Of a stretch of DNA of 64,000 nt, positions 44,657 through 52,842 are shown piece by piece. The first letter of the stretch is position 1. The number at the start of each line of letters is the position of its first letter. The DNA is from FEN-33 sp963768775. GTDB taxonomy: Archaea; Thermoplasmatota; Thermoplasmata; Methanomassiliicoccales; UBA472. A program made the translations under genes and the position numbers. Below the pieces are notes generated by a model that was not told the origin of the DNA, did not search any database, and saw only the letters and a program-made list of their open reading frames with translations. Location of the stretch: the NCBI GenBank assembly GCA_963768775.1, contig CAVYIY010000005.1:186001-250000 (forward strand), in the 5' to 3' direction.

Positions 44657-44672
44657 TCCCCGCCGGTCCACC
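44657..44672 (+). other. attR (partial copy of tRNA-Ala end)
   Basis: TCCCCGCCGGTCCACC, identical to attL. It ends 2 nt before the DEAD-box gene's stop codon (44675), so the host gene is intact. Confidence 0.88.
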
Positions 44673-44674
44673 AC

Positions 44675-45970
44675 TTAATTCTCTGACCTCGGCCTTGTCC
44701 AATTCGTCCTATTTCCAGAAGTGTGTCTTGATGGATGCATGGCTGTCCGCGGGCGCGTCCTGTTCGTCCTTGCGGACGGGTTCGATTGCCCTTTTCTCCT
44801 TGGAACGTTCATGACAGAGGTGAATGGCTTGATTTCAGGTTCGGGCCTGCGCACGACCTCCATGTCCAAAGGATCGATGGGCCTGTGGGTCCGGGACTCG
44901 ATATCTCTAATCATATGGCGCTCCTCTGCCATGAAGAACGATACCGAAGTGCCTTTCATCCCCGCTCTTCCAGTTCTTCCGATGCGGTGGACGTATGTGT
45001 CCGGATCGTTCGGCGCGTCGTAGTTTATGACAAAGTCCACGGCGTCTATATCCAATCCCCTGGCCGCCACATCGGTCGCCACCAAAACGTTGATGGAACC
45101 CTCCTTGAAGCTTTTAAGGACCCTCTCCCTCTTGTTCTGGGCGACGTCGCCGTGGATTGCGGCCGCGAGGTAATTATGGGCAAGCAGCTTCTTCGTAAGC
45201 TGATCGACCTTGCGCTTGGTTGCGCAGAATACAATAGCCTTGGGATTGTCCTTATCTAGGATCGTGCAGAGCGCGTCTCGCTTCGTTTCCTTGTCGGCTA
45301 TGATATAATATTGTTTGGTCAAGTCGAGGACCGGCTCGTCCTTGGAGACCAGAATCTCTCTGGGGTTGACCATCTGGCGCATCGCCAGATGCCTTATTTC
45401 CGGCGACATGGTCGCAGAGAATAGCAGCGACTGCCTCTTCCTGGGCACCTTTGATAAGATGAAATTGAGGTCCTTGGCGAAACCCATATCGAGCATGCGG
45501 TCCGCCTCGTCAAGTACGACGACCGATATCTTCGAAAGGTCCAGGTCATTCCGGTTAATGAGGTCCTTGGCCCTACCGGGCGTGGCCACCACGATATCCG
45601 TGCCTCTCCTGAGCTTCTCTATCTGAGGCCCGATGCCCACTCCCCCATAGACTGGGATGCATATATGGCCGGTGAACCTGGCGAGCTTAGATAGCTCCTC
45701 AAAGACCTGATTCGCCAATTCCCTGGTCGGAACGAGGACCAATGTAGATGGACTCCTCATCCCAGGCTTGATCCTTTCCAGTATTATGGTTCCATACACG
45801 CCAGTCTTACCAGTGCCGGTCTGCGCCTGGGCGAACATGTCTCCACCCTTAAGGCCCACCGGTATTGCTTCTATCTGCACGGGCGTTGGAGTCTCCCATC
45901 CCATGTCGTTCATTGCACGAATGATCTCCATCGAGATCTTTAGATCTGTGAAAGTTGTCACGATATTCAC
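44675..45970 (-). CDS. DEAD-box ATP-dependent RNA helicase
   Basis: A 431-aa helicase that unwinds RNA. Q motif (TFTDLKISMEII...PTPVQ), motif I AQTGTGKT, Ia PTRELANQ, Ib TPGR, II DEAD, III SAT, V TDVAARGLDID and VI HRIGRTGR are all present. The C-terminal 50 residues are Arg/Thr/Asn-rich and probably bind RNA. Host gene at the right border of the integrated element. Confidence 0.96.
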   Translation of the reverse strand: MNIVTTFTDLKISMEIIRAMNDMGWETPTPVQIEAIPVGLKGGDMFAQAQTGTGKTGVYGTIILERIKPGMRSPSTLVLVPTRELANQVFEELSKLARFTGHICIPVYGGVGIGPQIEKLRRGTDIVVATPGRAKDLINRNDLDLSKISVVVLDEADRMLDMGFAKDLNFILSKVPRKRQSLLFSATMSPEIRHLAMRQMVNPREILVSKDEPVLDLTKQYYIIADKETKRDALCTILDKDNPKAIVFCATKRKVDQLTKKLLAHNYLAAAIHGDVAQNKRERVLKSFKEGSINVLVATDVAARGLDIDAVDFVINYDAPNDPDTYVHRIGRTGRAGMKGTSVSFFMAEERHMIRDIESRTHRPIDPLDMEVVRRPEPEIKPFTSVMNVPRRKGQSNPSARTNRTRPRTAMHPSRHTSGNRTNWTRPRSEN

Positions 45971-46349
45971 TCTATGAGAAAAATAAACGAACTGTAAGAA
46001 TACAGACGAAATTTTAATCTCGTTACCTGGTTGCGATTCCTATATTTAAATATGCGTATCAATATGACGCATGATTGCGGCAGTGGCATAGGAACTGGTT
46101 GAAAAAAAGGAAATAGACGGTCCCTTAGGCTTGTTTATAGCTCACTTCTTCTTGTCTTCGATGGTGTCATGCACTCCACGTGCCTCTCCCGTCCTGAAGC
46201 AACCCGAACATCCACTGGTGCTTGCCATTCTTTTCAATCAGATCGTGATCCCTTAATGGTCACCGTCCACTGCATCCATTTTCCAGTCAATCAGAATAGT
46301 ATATGAATGAAGATTCTCACATATTCAATCATAATTGGGAAGTGCTAGA
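45971..46349. other. Intergenic region, one doubtful micro-ORF
   Basis: Contains CCTATATTTAAATATGCG (about 46039-46056), a strong AT-rich TATA-like element, of no clear target. On the minus strand a 28-aa frame (46145-46231, MASTSGCSGCFRTGEARG...) has a CxxC but no ribosome site. Nothing else seen. Confidence 0.4.
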
Positions 46350-46607
46350 ATGGTGGCCGAACCGACGACGTCCAACGCAACGAGCGTTCCTGAAACGACC
46401 CGCGACTTTCGATTGCAGAGAAAGGCAATCAAGGAAATATTCCTCAAGGCACCAGATGGCGTCAATAGGGACGAGCTAGAAAGATTGGCAGGAATGAAAG
46501 GGATCAAGGGCGAAGACTTCGAGACGGTGCTCGAGAGCATGCTTGGGAGTGGTCATCTCTACTATGACAAGGCATTGGGCAAATTCCGTTACGTGAGGAA
46601 TGAATGA
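46350..46607 (+). CDS. Small winged-helix-like protein, 85 aa
   Basis: From ATG 46350 (MVAEPTTSNATSV), a disordered N-terminus is followed by RKAIKEIFLKAPDGVNRDELERLAGMKGIKGEDFETVLESMLGSGHLYYDKALGKFRYV. The helix-helix-helix plus strand hairpin layout is typical of a winged helix of the MCM-C-terminal or replication-factor type. It could bind nucleic acid. No family assigned with certainty. Confidence 0.65.
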   Translation: MVAEPTTSNATSVPETTRDFRLQRKAIKEIFLKAPDGVNRDELERLAGMKGIKGEDFETVLESMLGSGHLYYDKALGKFRYVRNE

Positions 46608-46715
46608 ATTCGTTGTGCTGCCAGAATGAGCAGTGAATCGTTGAATTCATTCTTTGGCGTCTAGTGAAGAGCAATGAACAAACGCAGAGGATCATCTCAA
46701 AATCCACGAACTTCA

Positions 46716-46871
46716 TCACCATCCTGGGATTATGACTAAGCATTTGGCGCAAAACCAAACCGGCTTTCCGATCAGCTCGCTCGGAAGATATCTCAATGCG
46801 TCCTTTAATGCCTCGTCAGCGTACTTGTAGTAACGAAGAATCATCTCATTTCCGCAATTGGGGCATTTCAT
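46716..46871 (-). CDS. Zinc-ribbon small protein, 51 aa
   Basis: MKCPNCGNEMILRYYKYADE at the N-terminus and WFCAKCLVIIPGW at the C-terminus give two CxxC pairs, a zinc ribbon. Between them is a short helix (EALKDALRYLPSEL). ATG 46871 follows GGAGGAGGATGCG, a strong ribosome site. Function unknown. Confidence 0.72.
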   Translation of the reverse strand: MKCPNCGNEMILRYYKYADEALKDALRYLPSELIGKPVWFCAKCLVIIPGW

Positions 46872-47068
46872 CGCATCCTCCTCCTACAGTTCGTATCCTC
46901 GCCCCCGCTTATTATTCTTGGTGGATCTCGGGCTCGGTCTGAAGCCCGCTCAGGCCGGATCGATGATCAGGTGAGCCAAGAGCGGTCTATATAAATAAAT
47001 AGCCCGATTCGCTGTCGAACGGTGAGCACATTCGATCAGAACTTTCATCCATAAACGGGAGGGGTTAG

Positions 47069-47518
47069 ATGGGCAATTCGGCCGAGGAGCAGATTAGCAT
47101 CCTATTGGTTGAGGACAACCCTCGCGATATTGCCCTCACCCAAGAATTGTTCAAGGAGGCCAAGATCGGTAACGACATCCACGTGGTCAACGACGGGATA
47201 CAGGCAATGGAGTATCTCCATGAACAAATCGAAGGTGGAGGGAGCCTCCCGGATCTGATACTACTTGACCTGAACCTTCCGAGATTGGACGGAAGGCAGT
47301 TCTTGAGATTGCTGAGAGAGGAGGAAGGGCTGAAGTCGATACCGGTCGCGGTGTTGACATCCTCGGCAGCCGATGAGGACATTCTCATGAGCTATAATCT
47401 GGACGCCGACTGCTACGTCACTAAGCCCATCGACATCTACCAGATAATGAAGATCATCGGGCGGATCGACGGTTTCGGCATTTCGATGGTCAGGGTCAGG
47501 AAGGCAACGACGTTATAG
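47069..47518 (+). CDS. Single-domain response regulator (Rcp1-like)
   Basis: A 149-aa receiver domain: acidic pair in LLVEDNPRDI, phospho-acceptor Asp in LILLDLNLPRLDG (about residue 68), Thr/Ser in VLTSS, Lys in YVTKPID. No output domain. Starts at ATG 47069 after GGGAGGGGTTAG, with a TATATAAATAAAT promoter at about 46986-46998, so this transcript has a leader. The PAS protein at 47660 follows after 141 nt and may be its partner. Confidence 0.92.
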   Translation: MGNSAEEQISILLVEDNPRDIALTQELFKEAKIGNDIHVVNDGIQAMEYLHEQIEGGGSLPDLILLDLNLPRLDGRQFLRLLREEEGLKSIPVAVLTSSAADEDILMSYNLDADCYVTKPIDIYQIMKIIGRIDGFGISMVRVRKATTL

Positions 47519-47659
47519 GATTGATTCGGAGGGCGTCCGATATCGCCAGAATGTATTTCCTAGGGAATGTCGTTCAAGCTCGCAATACTGCATTCAGTTA
47601 TGAGTCCCTAGGATGGCGATTGCACACCAATTTGGGTCTTTAGTCGGAGCAAAACAGTC

Positions 47660-49678
47660 ATGGCAGTGTCGTTAAGCTTCATCGATGCGAAAGTCGCCGA
47701 ACTGAAAGGAGGCAGATCATCAGCCGGATCGATCAAGCCCAATCCAGATTATTCGTGGAAGATCGATGGCGAGGGAAGGACGACTCGCATTTCCGAGGCG
47801 GTGGCCGCAGTGCTCGATCAGCTGCCAAGCGAGGTTATGGGGAAATCGATCTACGACTACTTAAACGTCGATGATGGCCAGCAACTGAATGGCGCGATAC
47901 GAAGGGCATTGAACAATGGCAATAGGTACGAGTTTGAAGTGAAGCGGCCGAAGGGGAAGAAATTCTATGCCAATGTCATCGACCACCGAAGCAAGAAACC
48001 GACCAACTGCCTGCTCGGCTATATCTCGCTCCAAGGCGGCAACGAACCCGGGATATTTGCCTCGATCGAGCTCGAGGAGAACGATGGAGACCTGTCGCTG
48101 AGCCAAGCCAGGACTCAGGAGGCGGTGGTGCGCCTCCAGTTCGAGAAGGAGTTGCTGGAAATAGTGATGGAGGGAACGCCGACCCAAATCGCCTATCTGG
48201 ACCATGATTTCCGACTTGTCACGGTCAACAGCGCATACGAGAAGGGGAGCGGCCATCTACGCATAGAATTGATCGGCAAACGGTATTTCGAGGTTTTTCC
48301 CGATGGCGAGGAGGCAAAGCTTTTCAATAAAGTAAGATTAACTGGCAAGCCGATCGAGATCAAGGCAAAACCGCTCGAATCCGCCAATCCAGCACACCAT
48401 GGCAAGACGTACTGGGACTGGTCGCTGGTGCCGGTGAAGGACGATTACGGCTTCGTTCAGGGATTGGTGCTGTCTCTCACCGAGATAACCGAGCAGGTGG
48501 AGTCTCGAAGGTCGATCGAGCGCCTGGCGGCCGATGCCAATGCTGAGAGGCAGAGGCTAAGGACAATCCTGGATACGATTCCGGTCGGCGTGATGGTCGC
48601 CGACCAGTCCGGCCTGATAGTGGAATCCAACAAGATGCTGGAAAAGATATGGCACGGTCCCCTCCAGGTATCCACCTTGGCGGACTTGACCAGGCTCCGA
48701 GGTTGGTGGGCGGATAATGGCATCCCGTTGAAGGCGAGCGATTGGAACATCGCTTCGGTGCTTTCTGGGAACAAGCCTGAACTGGGGCAGATGATCGACA
48801 TCCTGAGATTCGATGGCTCCAGGGGCACGATCCTGAGCTCGGCGGCCCCGATCAAGGATGCAAAAGGAGGCCTTATCGGCGGGATCACCGTGGTCCAGGA
48901 CATTACGCACCAGCGTTCCCTGGAGCATGATGCCTTGGAGTCGAAGGCCAAGGCGGAACTGTACCTGGACCTGATGAACAAGGACCTGAGCGGATTGCAC
49001 AGCGCGGTGATGGAGAACCTTGCCGTCATTTCCAAGAAGGCCAATCTCGATCCCAAGGTGAGGAATCATATCGATTCTTCCATCGAGCACATGGAGGAAG
49101 CCTCCAAGCTCATCGATATCGTTGATAAGATCAAGATCATAGAGGGGCACGAGCTGAAGTATGGCCTGCTCGACGTAGGCTTGCTATTGTCCGAGGTTTC
49201 CGATCATTACAGAAAAGCTTACAAGTCAAGGGTGAAGATTGCTTACACTCAAGCTCAAGGGCTCACCTCCAATGCCAATTCCCTGCTGGCAGATGCCTTC
49301 TCCTATCTGATCGACGACTGCATTTCCCGCATGGACAAGAGCCTCGCCTTGAAGATCGACATTGCGGAGGCGTATGAGGGCGGGAAGCAGTATCACAAGA
49401 TCATGTTCGAGGACAATGTGAAAGAGACCAATAACAAGCTGAAGACCAATACATTCAATCTGCCCTTGAGGGGCAAGAACCAGAGCACCATCGACGACCT
49501 CAGGCTCTACCTGATTCGCACGATAGTGGAGAACAATCACGGCCGAATATGGCTCGAGAGCAAGGTCAGCGGGGATTGGAAGAAGGGACGTAAGTTCGTG
49601 ATCATGCTTCCCTCGGTGCCAGTTAGGCAGGAGTCTCTCATTAACGATTTCGGATCCTCTGAAGAGGATCAGGACTGA
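47660..49678 (+). CDS. Multi-PAS sensor protein, degenerate histidine kinase
   Basis: A 672-aa soluble sensor with three PAS domains (about residues 28-130, 175-275 and 295-420), the third followed by a PAC segment (GGITVVQDITHQRSLEHD). The dimerisation helix reads AELYLDLMNKDLSGLHSAV, where related archaeal kinases have His-Asp at the Lys-Asp position, so the phospho-His is missing. The ATPase region ends LRLYLIRTIVENNHGRIWLESK but the DNG.GI loop is not recognisable. It may act as a pseudokinase scaffold or signal receiver for the adjacent response regulator. No TM helices. Confidence 0.85.
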   Translation: MAVSLSFIDAKVAELKGGRSSAGSIKPNPDYSWKIDGEGRTTRISEAVAAVLDQLPSEVMGKSIYDYLNVDDGQQLNGAIRRALNNGNRYEFEVKRPKGKKFYANVIDHRSKKPTNCLLGYISLQGGNEPGIFASIELEENDGDLSLSQARTQEAVVRLQFEKELLEIVMEGTPTQIAYLDHDFRLVTVNSAYEKGSGHLRIELIGKRYFEVFPDGEEAKLFNKVRLTGKPIEIKAKPLESANPAHHGKTYWDWSLVPVKDDYGFVQGLVLSLTEITEQVESRRSIERLAADANAERQRLRTILDTIPVGVMVADQSGLIVESNKMLEKIWHGPLQVSTLADLTRLRGWWADNGIPLKASDWNIASVLSGNKPELGQMIDILRFDGSRGTILSSAAPIKDAKGGLIGGITVVQDITHQRSLEHDALESKAKAELYLDLMNKDLSGLHSAVMENLAVISKKANLDPKVRNHIDSSIEHMEEASKLIDIVDKIKIIEGHELKYGLLDVGLLLSEVSDHYRKAYKSRVKIAYTQAQGLTSNANSLLADAFSYLIDDCISRMDKSLALKIDIAEAYEGGKQYHKIMFEDNVKETNNKLKTNTFNLPLRGKNQSTIDDLRLYLIRTIVENNHGRIWLESKVSGDWKKGRKFVIMLPSVPVRQESLINDFGSSEEDQD

Positions 49679-49746
49679 GCGCTATTACTGTTCGAAACAA
49701 AGAAAGGCGGAAAAATGGAAAACGGTAAGGGGTTTCGGACCTTCTC

Positions 49747-50868
49747 TTAGCCTTCAGGCTCTGGAACGTTCTTGGAAGGAGTGCCCTTGCCTCTCGGGTC
49801 GGCGATCTGGTCCATCTCCGCCTTCTCCTTCTCCATCACTTCTTCCAGGGACCTCAGGTCACGGCGAAGCTCGTCCGGCTTGGGTATCGGGCCGAGGACA
49901 TCATCCGCCTTTCCGACCGATCGTTCGATCTCTTCCATGCTGCTGATCGCTCTATCGGGAACTGATCTGGCCGATCCGAGGTATTCCGAGACGCCCTCAA
50001 CTAGCCTTGTGAGCTCCATCGGGAAGATGAATTTCGTCGACTGGCCATTACCGAGTGCCTTGATCGTGTCTAGGGTCAGGACTGTCAAAGCCTTCGAATC
50101 CAACGGGCTCGCTCCTACTGATAATATTCGGAGCTTCTGTGCCTCACCTTGTGACTGCAGGATGATGGCCATCCTCTCACCCTCGGCCTCCAGTATCTTC
50201 GCTTGTCTCAAGCCTTCAGCCTGCAGGATTCTGGACCGCTTGTCGCCTTCCGCGTTAAGGATGGCCGCTTTCTTTGCGCCATCCGCCTTGAGGACGGCCG
50301 CCCTTCTCAGCCTTTCCGCTGAGGTCTGTTCTTCCATCGCCTGCTTGACCTTTGGCGCTGGGTCGACTTCTCTGATCTCGACCGCCTCGACCTTAACGCC
50401 CCACTTGTCCGTAGCCTCGTCCAACACGTCACGGAGGTGGAGGTTGATCTTCTCCCGGTTGGACAGTATCTCATCGAGCTCCATGTCACCGATGATCGAA
50501 CGAAGCGTGGTCTGAGCCAGGTATACCGTGGCTGCTCTGTAATTCTGAACTTGGAAGAAAGCCTTGCTCGGGTCGATCACCTTGATGTAAATAATAGCAT
50601 CCACGTTCGTCGGGGAGTTGTCCTTGGTAATTACCTCCTGCCTTGGAACGTCAAGGACGACAGTCCTAAGATCGATCTTGATGACCTCGCTGATCAAAGG
50701 AGTCACGTAATTGAAACCTTGATCCAATATCTTAACAAACCGTCCCAAACGGATGTAAACCGCCTGTTCGTACGGCCTCACGATCCTAATTCCATTCGCA
50801 ACGATCACCACGGCGGCGATGATCGCAAGTATGAGCAATGCAACCAAGACCACATCGACTTCTGCCAT
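49747..50868 (-). CDS. SPFH-domain protein (stomatin/slipin)
   Basis: A 373-aa protein with an N-terminal TM helix (about 6-27), an SPFH domain (IRIVRPYEQAVYIRLGRF ... IIYIKVIDPSKAFFQVQNY ... VEIREVDPAPKVKQAM), and a long Ala/Glu/Lys coiled coil with repeated KILEAEGER/ILQAEG units. Slipins form rings in membranes. The NfeD gene lies 31 nt upstream, the standard pairing. The C-terminal 60 residues are Glu/Pro-rich. Confidence 0.93.
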   Translation of the reverse strand: MAEVDVVLVALLILAIIAAVVIVANGIRIVRPYEQAVYIRLGRFVKILDQGFNYVTPLISEVIKIDLRTVVLDVPRQEVITKDNSPTNVDAIIYIKVIDPSKAFFQVQNYRAATVYLAQTTLRSIIGDMELDEILSNREKINLHLRDVLDEATDKWGVKVEAVEIREVDPAPKVKQAMEEQTSAERLRRAAVLKADGAKKAAILNAEGDKRSRILQAEGLRQAKILEAEGERMAIILQSQGEAQKLRILSVGASPLDSKALTVLTLDTIKALGNGQSTKFIFPMELTRLVEGVSEYLGSARSVPDRAISSMEEIERSVGKADDVLGPIPKPDELRRDLRSLEEVMEKEKAEMDQIADPRGKGTPSKNVPEPEG

Positions 50869-50899
50869 TTATTTCCCTCCAATTATGATTGACACCCTT

Positions 50900-51373
50900 T
50901 CAGGGGCAAACTGGTTTTCCTTCCTCATTGATCTCTTCGACCAAGACATGGACTCCTTCGCTTGACTTGACAGCTACCCTCTTGCCTACTGGTATGATGC
51001 ACTTTGCGGTGGCGCTCCAGGATTCATGGTCGATTTGCACCTTGCCCTTAAGGCTATCAGGCCTCACCTCTACAGTTATTATGCCAGTGGTCCCAACCAA
51101 TGAGGTTGCGACCCTGGTTTCCGGCGGAGCGGGTGGTGCGATCTTCTGATAAAGTTTGATCGTCAAGTATGTTGATGGTGCCAGTACAATTACCGCGACG
51201 ATTGGCCCCCATACAGACGATAAGATGTCAGGAAAGACGAAACCTAAGACCCCGAGGACCAGAAGTACTGTTGCTGGAACTAGCAAGAAGTTGCCGGGCA
51301 TAGCTGCTTCTGCCAGCAGCATCAGGACCCCGATCACAATGAACGCAATCGATAGATCAATAGCCAGTGTCAT
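50900..51373 (-). CDS. NfeD family membrane protein
   Basis: A 157-aa short-form NfeD: three TM helices in the first 85 residues and an OB-fold C-terminal domain (SLVGTTGIITVEVRPDSLKGKVQIDHESWSA ... IPVGKRVAVKSSEGVHVLVEEI). NfeD proteins work with the slipin encoded just downstream. The serine-protease domain of long NfeD proteins is absent, as expected for this type. Confidence 0.92.
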   Translation of the reverse strand: MTLAIDLSIAFIVIGVLMLLAEAAMPGNFLLVPATVLLVLGVLGFVFPDILSSVWGPIVAVIVLAPSTYLTIKLYQKIAPPAPPETRVATSLVGTTGIITVEVRPDSLKGKVQIDHESWSATAKCIIPVGKRVAVKSSEGVHVLVEEINEEGKPVCP

Positions 51374-51455
51374 TAATCGCTAACATAGAGTTGTTAGTAT
51401 TTCAGTTTATTGCCCGATACAGGCATTTATTGGACAATTGTGGAGAATCGGCCAA

Positions 51456-52190
51456 TTAGAACCTTCCCCGGGAACCTCCGCCGCCGGTCCGGCCTCCGCC
51501 GAAGCCACCGCGACCGCCCAGGAAGATCGAGCCAATCCAAAGGAAAGCTCGCCCTTTTGTAATGATTCCAACAGCCAGCACGACGACCACGGCCAGCCCC
51601 AGCTGCCACCAATTGAGAGGGATGAAGTCGATGGGATACCATTCCCCGCCGCCCGAGTTAGAATGATAATTGTCGACCAGTTCCAGGCCCATCGCATAGA
51701 GGAAAAGCGTGATGCCGGTCGAATAGTTATCGCTCTCCAGGTTCGGGTCAAGGTAGGTGAGCTGGAACTCTGTCAGCCTTCCTCCGTTCAGAATATCGGA
51801 GACGCCTGCGCCCGTCACGACTCTCCATGCTCGTTCATCGAAAGACATAACGAAGAGCAAGCCATTGTCCTTTCCCGCCTGCCCTATGCCATTCTTCTCG
51901 AAGACCTTCAAGGCATAATCGTTGACGCCGACGGATCCGGTGCTATTCACGATGAGGACGGCAATCTGGCAGGTGTTGTTGATCTCGACCTCCTGGCAGA
52001 ACGTCTCCAGGTCGTACGCATCGCTGGCATCGAGGACCCCTGCCCTGTCGTTCACGTAATCGCCCAAGGTTGGCACCCAGGAGAGGTCTTCCTTCGGCGC
52101 GCTGACGGTTACAAGGGAAGCTCCGATGACGAGGACGACCAGCAAGATTACCAATGCCTCTGCGATCGCGTTCCTCTTGCCTCGGTCCAT
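51456..52190 (-). CDS. TPM-domain membrane protein
   Basis: A 244-aa protein: N-terminal TM helix (about 10-28), TPM domain (about 45-180: VNDRAGVLDASDAYDLETFCQEVE ... QIAVLIVNSTGSVGVNDYALKVFEKNGIGQAGKDNGLLFVMS), a second TM helix (about 195-215) and a Gly/Arg-rich tail (GGRGGFGGGRTGGGGSRGRF). Fits the YgcG family. The decayed lemA gene lies 10 nt upstream; LemA and TPM proteins are commonly encoded together. Confidence 0.9.
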   Translation of the reverse strand: MDRGKRNAIAEALVILLVVLVIGASLVTVSAPKEDLSWVPTLGDYVNDRAGVLDASDAYDLETFCQEVEINNTCQIAVLIVNSTGSVGVNDYALKVFEKNGIGQAGKDNGLLFVMSFDERAWRVVTGAGVSDILNGGRLTEFQLTYLDPNLESDNYSTGITLFLYAMGLELVDNYHSNSGGGEWYPIDFIPLNWWQLGLAVVVVLAVGIITKGRAFLWIGSIFLGGRGGFGGGRTGGGGSRGRF

Positions 52191-52200
52191 CTTCCTACCG

Positions 52201-52814
52201 TCACAGGTTCAAGGCACCGTCATCTGGCAACTCTGTACCCCAGTACACCCTTTCAGTGAAACCGAAGGAGCCAGCGAGCATGTTGTCGGGGAACGATTTG
52301 GTTGGTGTTGTAGTCTCTTACCGCGCCGTTGTACTGTGCCCTCGCATATGATAGTTGCTCGGTCACGTCGACCACTTGGCCCATGTACTGAGCCACCAGG
52401 GTGCCAGAGAACAGGTCGGGATAGGCTTCCGATGTTGCGACGAACGTGACGTATACGCGACTCATATTTGCGTCAAGCTTCGAACTGATCTCGCTGAGAT
52501 TGCCAACGGAGGCATTACTATTCAGGGCGGTCATCCATTGCGAACGCAACGCTGTGATATTCATCAGGTCGAGGCCTCGAACTGCTGGTACTGTTGCACC
52601 TGTGGCAGCAGCTCCCCAAGAATGTCGACCTTGGTGACGTAGCGGTTCTTGATCTGCGAAAGGTTCTGATCTACCGTCTGGCTCTTCCCCACCATCGAGT
52701 TGTATGACAGAATGAAAGGAGTTCTACAACTACCAGCATTCCGACGATCAGGATGACTGCAAACATGCGCTTGTTGATCAAAGACCTTCGCCTTTCCTTT
52801 TTCTCGATATGCAT
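52201..52814 (-). pseudogene. lemA: LemA family protein gene with three frameshifts
   Basis: Pieces of a LemA protein lie in successive frames. From ATG 52814: MHIEKKERRRSLINKRMFAVIL (TM start). Then, after a shift near 52705, SYNSMVGKSQTVDQNLSQIKNR. After a second shift near 52566 (GCCTCGACCTGATG lacks one C), LMNITALRSQWMTALNSN to YNGAVRDYNT. After a third near 52293, FPDNMLAGSFGFTERVYWG. Repairing three single-base changes gives a normal protein of about 200 aa in operon with the TPM gene. Either true decay or poor consensus sequence. Confidence 0.8.
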
Positions 52815-52842
52815 TCTTGACTTAAAAGCTGGCCCACGCCTG

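Larger units (their letters stand above)
30114..44672. mobile_element. Integrated element in tRNA-Ala, 14.5 kb, with terminase and integrase
   Basis: Bounded by TCCCCGCCGGTCCACC at 30114-30129 (the tRNA 3' end) and 44657-44672. The integrase gene lies directly beside the tRNA. Contents in order: integrase, AAA+ helicase-like protein, ribbon-helix-helix regulator, several orphans, AlbA_2/Schlafen-type, DUF5677-like and PIN-like proteins, two related membrane proteins, a PKD surface protein and a large terminase with tandem short repeats upstream of it. No capsid, portal, protease or tail gene is recognisable. It fits a defective head-tail provirus or a satellite that uses a helper's particles. 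Right of attR the host DEAD-box gene follows at once. Confidence 0.88.

Noticed and set aside
44641..44673. A second complete tRNA at attR
   Set aside because: Only the T-arm and acceptor 3' bases are present; no D or anticodon arm can be folded, so it is an attachment-site copy.
46145..46231. 28-aa minus-strand frame with CxxC
   Set aside because: Reasonable codons but no ribosome site and very short; kept only as a note.
51438..52259. 273-aa plus-strand frame opposite the TPM gene
   Set aside because: The minus-strand TPM protein has clear domain motifs; the opposite frame has none.
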